Under the pieces are notes generated by a model that saw only the letters and a list, made by a program, of their open reading frames with translations, did no database searches and was not told where the DNA came from. DNA of 64,000 nt from Amphiura filiformis (lineage: Eukaryota; Echinodermata; Ophiuroidea; Amphilepidida; Amphiuridae), in contig NC_092640.1 of the NCBI RefSeq assembly GCF_039555335.1, forward strand, positions 34,527,887-34,591,886. Reading direction: 5' to 3'. The position numbers were made by a program, and so were the translations under genes. Below, piece by piece: positions 56,831 through 64,000 of this stretch (position 1 is the stretch's first letter; each line of letters starts with the position of its first letter).

Positions 56831-57590
56831 GTATTACCACGCATCCATGGCGAATCTGGGGGACTAACCATCCATCCCCATTCTTTTTTTATCTTTTCCA
56901 CTTCCATCCCCATTCTTAGTAGTCTAGTACCCAGCTATTGTTCCCATGCACCCAGATTATGTATTTTTCTAACCTATTTCTTCGTAATCCTTAAAGTCCC
57001 TATAGTACACAAATTCTGTTGTTCCCAAAACAAAATATTGTCGCATAGGTGTGGGAAAGGTCATTAAACTTTACATGGGGTCAAATTGTAAACTTCATCA
57101 ATTGTGTCGACAACATTACTAATGTATTCATCTGGTCAAAAGGATTCACAAATTGTATAGTTTTACCTATCTGGGATGTACCTTTCTTGAGTTATTACCA
57201 AAAAGGTCAAAGGTCAAGCGTTGACCTCTAAAGGGTCAAAATTTTAAAATTGCTCTAATCTTGATGAAAATGGTGTCAGAATCGTCGTTTTGATAAATGA
57301 TCTTAAATAATTAGTTAGCAGTATGTAGGATGTTTCATAACCTAGATGATAATGATACAAATGAAAGGGAATAACCCAAAATAATTACGGTGGATTGCGT
57401 AACTGATGCATGCTTGTTCTTTATTCTCAAAATTACAAAAAATGACTTAGGCAATTAGCGTAGCAGGCTGACGATATAACGTAGCTCTGGTTAGCTCTGT
57501 TCCCACTCCACCTTCTAACTTTTCCCAAACATTCACGATAGCTTGTAATAACGGCCTAAAAACTATTATGTCATGTTTGTTTGAACTCAG

Positions 57591-57717
57591 ATGGGTCGGC
57601 TACGCAGACACAAAATACGGTGGTAGACAATATATTTTGGAAGAGGGCGATTACAAAAATAGCAGCAGCTGGAATGGTTCAAATGACCAATTGTCTTCAT
57701 TGAAGAGACTCAATACG
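57591..57717 (+). CDS. Beta/gamma-crystallin, Greek-key motif 2
   Basis: After acceptor tgaactcag it encodes WVGYADTKYGGRQYILEEGD, then SSSWNGSNDQLSSLKRLNT. NDQLSS is the second calcium loop. With motif 1 it completes the first domain (residues 6 to about 88). The exon ends in phase 0 before gtaagt. Confidence 0.93.
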
Positions 57718-58261
57718 GTAAGTAGCTGTAAGTTCGGTTTGCCCGAACGTGTTTAATAATGCTTTGTTTTAATGGCTATGCAGTTAAATCTATCGAATTT
57801 CAACTAAAAAAAAACTTCCAAGAACATCAATATATTATAAGGCTAGGCCCACTGCTAATTAGGTTTTACTGACTGAACAGAATTGACCATGTCTCACCTC
57901 CTTTTGCAACTAAATCGACGGTGGTAATAACTCTTGTAGCGAGCTACCAACGTTTGACCATAAATTGCCTCAGACAAAACTCACATCCTGGGAACTAAAT
58001 ACCACACAATGTCATTTTATGTAATTCACTGACCCATCTGTGTCATACACTGCCTCTAACCTCCTGGTGAAATGGTCAACTCATTGACAGATACTAACCC
58101 CAGGAGGGATTTCAAGTTGTGATCAATTCTGTTCAGGCAGATAAACCTAATGCTAGCATTAGCAACATGAGTACCACACCACTCTTCGCCATACATACAT
58201 TCTCCCAGCCACATTTCCCTAACATAATATGAAATTTAAAAAAAAAATGATATTTATTTTG
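57718..58261. other. Crystallin intron with possible hairpin
   Basis: Around 57870-58140, ctgaacagaattgacc is mirrored by gatcaattctgttcag, suggesting a diverged MITE of about 270 bp. Nothing else is recognised. Confidence 0.4.
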
Positions 58262-58372
58262 TCAGAGGCGACGGCGGGGTTCGAACCCACGCTGCACTGA
58301 GCCGCTATAATGTACACCTATACAGTATTGACGTAACACCAGCGCCTTAGATCGCTCGACTATCAGGGCTTG
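58262..58372 (-). repeat. tRNA-like sequence, probably SINE head
   Basis: Read on the minus strand it has tagtcgagcgatctaaggcg (A-box-like, tRNA-Leu style) and gtgggttcgaacccc (perfect B box). The two acceptor-stem strands do not pair, so it is a pseudo-tRNA or SINE, not a working tRNA gene. Confidence 0.55.
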
Positions 58373-59171
58373 ATGGTGTCATGATGAAAATTTAAAAATA
58401 TAATCGCAATTTCATTACTTCAACATACCACGTGACAAGCAAAGACAGAAAACTACCATATTTTGGAATTTTATTTGTTTAAAAACATTAATGTGTATTA
58501 ATAGCGCTCAATTGTTGATAACTGCGTGTTTTATATACAGAAATAGGACAATAAACGAGGCTATACACGCACAATAGTATATCGATTTTGATTCACACGT
58601 GCGCTACGAACTCGCCGTGTACTAAAAGCATAGATTATCAATGCGGCGTGGCCTACCATTTTTCTTGTAGCTTCTTTTATACACGTCGATGTTTTCATCA
58701 ATTATACAATTAATCCACATTGGACCCCTAATTTATTTCAGGAAATAAAATATTAGATTACCATAAAAACGAAACAGTAATCATTGATGGGGTCTAATGT
58801 AATTTATACATAGAATTTTCAACGTTTTTTCTATCGCCATTCTCCTCAATTAAAAAAATATTTTGGCGTATATAAAATTGAAATAAAATTCTCTGCCTCA
58901 TAAACGACATCAAATGTGCCACAATTGAGTATCACGAATCGTTATATATGATGTGCAGTTAATATTAATATTTTCTTTTATACAGAGGATGCTTCAGTTT
59001 TGACAAGAAAAATATTTTCTTGAAAACCCTCTCACTCGGTTATTTTAAAACGGTAACCACGCTTCCCTAGAATGTGCAATAAATTAGCATTAAAATTGTT
59101 CTTATTCTAACAGCAAGCGTTTCTAAAATGCAGTATGGCATGAGTACCAGAATGTTAATAGCAAACATGAC
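58373..59171. other. Crystallin intron, no element recognised
   Basis: AT-rich. A short hairpin pairs acattggacccc (58718) with ggggtctaatgt (58789). No exon is seen. Confidence 0.4.
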
Positions 59172-59339
59172 ATATTAGTAGTAAACCCGTCTCTTAGCCT
59201 TTTCGAAGTCGCCCCTTCAAGATTTCTTGCTTTTGATATTATATTGCTTTATCGATCGATTATTGATTTATTGATTGGAAGTGACCTTTGACCTCATTTA
59301 TTCATAACGCTAAACAGACGGGTTTACTACTACTAATGT
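59172..59339. mobile_element. Small MITE, about 170 bp
   Basis: The left end attagtagtaaacccgtct is mirrored at 59316-59339. The interior has tatcgatcgattattgattt. It lies in a crystallin intron. Confidence 0.78.
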
Positions 59340-60277
59340 TGATGGCGGGAAATGAAAAATAGATAAAACGCATAGGTCCTCTCATTAATTGTCATCCCTT
59401 GTAAAAGCGCCCTTCCATTGGCGTGGACCCCCAGTAATCTACAGCATGTTGAAGCAATGAAGTTCAAATAATTAGGCCCCCTACATAGATGTTTGCACAC
59501 ACCCAAATATGTCTAAAGACAGCATTTATGTGTATAAGACTAATATATATCGAGTCACTTGATTCCAAAGTAGCCGGCGTTGGGAATAGGGCCTATATAA
59601 AACAGGGAAAATCTGTTCCAACTGACCAGCAGGGAATATAATTTGTAGCGAACATCATTCAAGGCCGTGTGCATGGTGTGCCGATGCTTTCGGATCGCAT
59701 TCTGCTCGTCAATACTCAAATTGGTGTAGGGTCTAATATGAATAAGGGGCTGTGCAATAGTTATGAGCCCCGGGACACATCGTCCACGCCAGGTAAAAAA
59801 AATATTTTGTATTGGCATCAAAGCACATGTCTTTATAAACTGTCCTCCGGTTGTTTAGAGTAGTTTCTATTACAAAATAAGCTTAATACTTATACTCACC
59901 GCTCGGTGAGCGATTGGTTAAAAACAATCATTGGCTAGAAACAAATCGCTAATAGCTCAGAGATGTAATTAATTCAGCTATGAGTTTTCTAAACCTATTG
60001 TCACTGTATTGTTGAAGGTCGAGTCTTTCAATGTCTGTATAAAATAGTAAACTCAGGGACAATAATATCACATTCCTCCGTTGCATATTGAGATGAATTG
60101 ATTTTATTCCTCGTTATAATGAAAATAGACTACATGTGGTGATCTGATGGTGTATGACATGATGCAGTCATGTCTACAGTAGAATTCACCACGACCTTTG
60201 CAGGACTTAAACCCCATTAAAAACTATTAAACCAAGATGACACTCATTGAAAACAGCTCAACTATGTTAAATCAGAT
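59340..60277. other. Crystallin intron, no element recognised
   Basis: Opposed open frames at 59555-59863 have no domain and are taken as chance. No RNA gene is seen. Confidence 0.4.
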
Positions 60278-60510
60278 CTTCTCTGGTTAAATCCACACTA
60301 CACATGTTTCTGTTTTACCTGTGCAATGAACAATGAGCTGGTATTATAGTTTCAGTTGGGTGAACGATTATAAAGCAAACGCAAGGTAACAATACTGTGT
60401 GAGCCTTTGTTTACGAAATGAGACAATAGTCTGCATATTGTTAACCAGCATTCTTGAAAATGAGAAACATAATGGTTGAAGACTTAACACGGTTTGGAAA
60501 TAATTTCTTC
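60278..60510. mobile_element. MITE, family shared with 63351-63690
   Basis: The right end acttaacacggtttggaaat is intact and the left end is decayed. caatactgtgtgagcctttg and aatagtctgcatattgtta match 63351-63690 on the opposite strand. About 100 bases are missing relative to that copy. Confidence 0.75.
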
Positions 60511-60549
60511 ATATTTTTTGGTGTTATCTGTCGTTTACATATCCTTCCT

Positions 60550-60870
60550 AAAACACCAAAGTGCGAATATTTCCAAACACATAAATTAGCCAAAAATTTA
60601 GGACATGTTACAAAACTATATTTTCTAGAATTTCAGAGAGAACTTTAAATATTGGCCGGTTATTTTTCACACAGTGACCTTAACTAGGCAATGCCCTATT
60701 ACCTATAACATACACTAAAACACCAAAGTGCGAATATTTCCAAACACCTAAATTAGCTAAAAATGTAGGACATTACAAAACTATATTTTCAAGAATTTCA
60801 TAGAGTACTTTAAATATTGGCCGGTTATTTTTCACACAGTGACGTTAACTAGGCAATGCCCATATACCTA
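60550..60870. repeat. Tandem duplication, about 167-bp unit
   Basis: aaacaccaaagtgcgaatat at 60551 and 60718 starts two units sharing attggccggttatttttcac and aactaggcaatgccc. A few substitutions separate them. Confidence 0.88.
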
Positions 60871-61680
60871 TAAATTGCACTGTTTGTAGAGGTCACGCGT
60901 CAATGGTGAGAGTATACTGTGTATTATGTATGGGAAAATGGAAAGTAACTGCAGTATGATTATATTCTCAAATCCTTGAATATATCCCGTTATTTTTGGT
61001 ATTTGTACAAAACTTTTGTAAGACTTGCAGTTGATGTTCTGAAAGAATATCACTGTGCTTATTGACAACCTAACCTGCGTCTTGAAAACAAAAACTGAAA
61101 CTGCATTCGTAATGGGGAAGAAACGTATATTATTATCGTAACCGGTGGTGTGCTAGCCGAGTCGATCGGCCTTTCTCGAACAAAATCGCCATGCGTGGCT
61201 CTTGAAGAACTAGTGGATTCGCCCTACTATCATGGCAATTTCTAACACGAAGATATAGGGATGATGACGCTGTGCAGGAGGGGAGGAATTTCCAAATGGC
61301 GTGCCAACCCGCCACCCCTTTCGACCTGCCAAAATCGCTTACCCCCACTCTCGGCCTGCTAAAAATTCTTTGTTCCCTCTTGCACATGCCAATTTTTTTG
61401 ATCTCTGTGGATCTTCAAATCTAACTTTAGACTTTTTAGCTCCTGAAGATAAGTCGAAAGCCAGTCAAACTATACTTATTTTAACTGATCAGAGGAACAT
61501 TTTGGTATGGGTTAAAAAAAAGAGCAGTTTTTAATTTTGACCTCTGAATAAACTTTGACCTTGGAAATCTTGAAATGCCCCGTGGGACAATTCGACCCCC
61601 CCCCCCCCCATAATCTCATTTTGTACCACCTGCACCAACATTGTTCAATGATATTTTAATGTTTTTGTTCACTGTTCCAG
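60871..61680. other. Crystallin intron, no element recognised
   Basis: It has a C13 run near 61597. Opposed frames at 61133-61534 show no domain. Confidence 0.4.
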
Positions 61681-61826
61681 GACAATTTGGGAGAGACTGG
61701 TAGCATTGAACTCTATGAACACGATAACTACGGAGGAAAATGCGAAACTTATGAATATGAGATTAACAACCTCAAATATTATAATTTCAACGATGATGTG
61801 TCCTCTATCAAGGTCAAAAAGGGAAC
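61681..61826 (+). CDS. Beta/gamma-crystallin, Greek-key motif 3
   Basis: After acceptor ctgttccag it encodes DNLGETGSIELYEHDNYGGK, then YNFNDDVSSIKVKKG. NDDVSS is the third calcium loop. The first residues form the linker between domains. It ends in phase 2 (split Thr) before gtaagt, the same phase as the motif 1 exon. Confidence 0.93.
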
Positions 61827-62020
61827 GTAAGTACTCTGTTTTAATTTATTTGTATTAATTTTCTTGTTTTCATTACATTGTTAATTGCTAATGTTAATTA
61901 GAGGTGGCAGAATTCAGAAAAGTCGCGAGTCGTTACAGTCACTGATTGCGAGTGTTCCCCAAAATATCCGTAGATTAGTGACCTCTGAACCAAAGCAAGA
62001 TCATCCATCAGAAATAACGG
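61827..62020. other. Crystallin intron segment
   Basis: A short piece between exon and foldback; nothing recognised. Confidence 0.35.
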
Positions 62021-62321
62021 TAAGGCAGTATGCAGACTCCGAGTACGTGTAATATTTGATGTAACATATCTACGCTATTTCATCTAGTCCCATTCTATTT
62101 CCAGTACCGGGTAATGTTTAAGTTCTAACGAATGTTTGATGACGTAAAATCGATAATATGTTACGTATAATATCTGGTAGAAATATATTATCGATTTTAC
62201 GTCATCAAACATTCATTAGAACTTAAACATTACTGGAAATAGAATGGCAATAGATTAAATAGCGTAGATATGTTACATCAAATATTTTACGTCTAATACT
62301 CGGAGTCTGCATACTGCCTAA
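62021..62321. mobile_element. About 300-bp foldback MITE
   Basis: taaggcagtatgcagactcc is mirrored at 62300-62321, and both arms contain atttgatgtaacatatctac, attctatttccagta and tgatgacgtaaaatcgataa. The pairing runs almost to the centre. Confidence 0.9.
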
Positions 62322-62703
62322 TAGTAAAATATTATACTTACAATAAAATTAGTGTGTCTCTTTTATAGGGGCGCACTATTAGATTTCCATGGATGGCATG
62401 GGGGGTTTCTGACAAAATAAACTTCGCCCACTGGTGACACGAAAAAAAAATCGCCCACTAGTGAGACGAAACAAATGACCTCACTGATGAATACAAAAAA
62501 AATTATCGCCAAAGGCAGCGAAAAATATTCCTCCTGACCCAAACTCCCATGCTACCCCCCCCCCCATCAAATGCTGCGTCCCTTATGTGAAACAAACTAT
62601 ACTGTACTGTGCACAAAAGTATCCGATCACTTAAAAAAACACAACATCTTAAATACACTAAAATAGTAAAATTAATTTACCAAATGAAGTAATCGCTAAT
62701 TAT

Positions 62704-62834
62704 GAGCTCGATTTGTAAACACGTGTAAAATCTAAACAACATTGTCAAACTTCAAAACAAAGTGTTTAATATCTAAACACAAGGCATGAAATTCCTAAAC
62801 ATGTTTAGCATTTAAACATGTTTACAAATCGAGG
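62704..62834. repeat. Short hairpin rich in AAACA words
   Basis: gctcgatttgtaaacacgtg pairs with catgtttacaaatcgag. The interior repeats ctaaacac/ctaaacat words. A similar taaacaac-rich stretch lies at 6300-6365. Confidence 0.55.
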
Positions 62835-63081
62835 ACAAGGTGGTGTCTAGAATAGTGTTTAATCTCAAGACACTGTTTTTTGCAGTGTAACTAACTACTC
62901 GATCCCTCCACGCGGGTGTCAACAAGTTTCAAATTATTTTCTTTTAAAATTCAACACTTTCAGAATTGTACATTTTCATGACCATAACCAGCATCAAAAA
63001 TGCATTAAAAGTAAGCCTAGTATTGGTTCAGTGGTTCTTGAGATAGCTCTTTATATTTTGAGAAAATATCTCAAAACTTGT

Positions 63082-63335
63082 ACTCCAAGAAATAAAGGCT
63101 CTAGATAGAACCCTTTTTTGTCCAGGAGAACCCTTCCTCTTGAACCTCTAAAAAGATTCTTTAATTTTGGAGAACCCTTAAGGTTCTCTAAAGAACCAAA
63201 AACGTTTCTGTATTACATTTTTGGGCCATTTTCGATGGTTTTGGAACCATTTTTGCTTCTTTAGAGAACCTCTAAAGGTTCCCTCCTTAGAAGACAACTT
63301 TGGAACTTTTTTAGAACCTTTATTTCTTAGAGTGT
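63082..63335. mobile_element. MITE with aagaaataaagg ends
   Basis: ctccaagaaataaaggctct is mirrored at 63312-63334. Internal gagaaccctt and aagggttct words pair further. It lies in a crystallin intron, with its end 16 bases from the next MITE. Confidence 0.75.
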
Positions 63336-63350
63336 GGACTTTTATAAATG

Positions 63351-63690
63351 AAGAGCTTATTTCCAAACCGTGTTAAGTCCACAACCACATGTGTATCATT
63401 TACTTGTGTGATACAATCACAATTACTTTGACAAGTTTGACATTAGCAACAATGAGTTGTACCATCAACAAGCTATTATTTACCATAACAATGCTGCATA
63501 ACAATATGCAGACTATTGTTCTCATTTGGAAAACAAAGGCATACACAGTATTGTTACTGTGCATCCATCCACTGTTTGCTTTCTAATGGTGCATCCAACT
63601 GAAATTAGCATCACAACCCATTGCAATATCGCAGAGGGAAATCAGACACATGGGTTTGTGCACTTAACACGGTTTGGAAATAAGCTCTTC
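63351..63690. mobile_element. MITE with 29-bp near-perfect inverted ends
   Basis: gaagagcttatttccaaacc, continuing into gtgttaagt, is mirrored at 63660-63690. The interior matches 60278-60510 in opposite orientation. It ends 70 bases before a crystallin exon. Confidence 0.9.
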
Positions 63691-63760
63691 AAATGTTGAA
63701 GCCTATAATCAGCATTGTTTAAGACCATTGACTTTTACATTGATTTCCTTACCTTTACAG

Positions 63761-63887
63761 GTGGATCATTTTCGATGATGCTGACTTCAAGGGTCGTCAG
63801 TACATCGTCACTGAAGGTTCCTATCCTGATGCGAAGAGTTGGAAAGGCTCCAACGACACAATATCATCACTGAGGCCAGTAAAAGAA
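63761..63887 (+). CDS. Beta/gamma-crystallin, Greek-key motif 4
   Basis: After acceptor cctttacag it encodes WIIFDDADFKGRQYIVTEGS, then SWKGSNDTISSLRPVKE. NDTISS is the fourth calcium loop and completes the second domain (residues about 96-179). The donor gtaagc at 63888 shows that the coding sequence continues beyond the window, either as a short tail or as more domains. Confidence 0.93.
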
Positions 63888-64000
63888 GTAAGCTCTAATA
63901 ACAATCACAATTAATCACATCAGCATGCAGCGACACACAGTAAAACACACAAGGAAAATAATTACGCACACAGAATGTATTAAAATTGCAAAACTCAATT

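Noticed and set aside
58262..58372. A functional tRNA-Leu gene with intron
   Set aside because: A and B boxes are present but the acceptor stem strands do not pair.

Overview
This is a piece of an animal nuclear genome, AT-rich and crowded with transposons. Split genes with GT/AG introns, non-LTR retrotransposons, a Penelope-like element, tRNA-derived SINEs and dozens of hairpin MITEs rule out a prokaryote or virus. A Ty3/gypsy element with integrase placed before reverse transcriptase (Gmr1-like, a group described from deuterostomes), a calcium-site type beta/gamma-crystallin and a proteinase-K-like subtilase suggest a marine deuterostome, perhaps an echinoderm. That placement is an inference.

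Layout: 1-3558 holds repeats only. 3559-3765 is the last exon of a C-type lectin gene. 3845-7735 is a duplicated block, each unit carrying different MITE or SINE insertions. 9872-15298 (minus strand) carries five consecutive exons of a subtilisin-family protease; its introns contain foldback elements, one of which starts 4 bases inside a splice donor. 16165-21392 is a non-LTR retrotransposon (PHD-like finger, endonuclease, reverse transcriptase) split by a terminal-inverted-repeat element. 21400-29000 is SINEs, MITEs and a 1.2-kb foldback. 29001-30279 is a tandem array of a 331-bp unit. 30343-35120 is a large foldback element into which a nearly intact Penelope-like element (30531-33315) has inserted. 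36203-41630 contains MITEs and two LINE 3' fragments. 41972-49918 is a complete-length gypsy element on the minus strand with about 1.08-kb LTRs, a tRNA-Pro type primer site and a MITE inside its integrase. 52064-63887 is the 5' part of a beta/gamma-crystallin gene on the plus strand, which runs off the window.

Host genes supported are only three: the lectin (one exon), the subtilase (lacking its 5' exons) and the crystallin (lacking its 3' end). Everything else recognisable is mobile or repetitive. No rRNA, intact tRNA gene, CRISPR or operon-like arrangement is seen. Several coding lesions in the young mobile elements fall in short homopolymers, so some may be sequencing or assembly indels. 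All similarities were judged by eye; no search was run.
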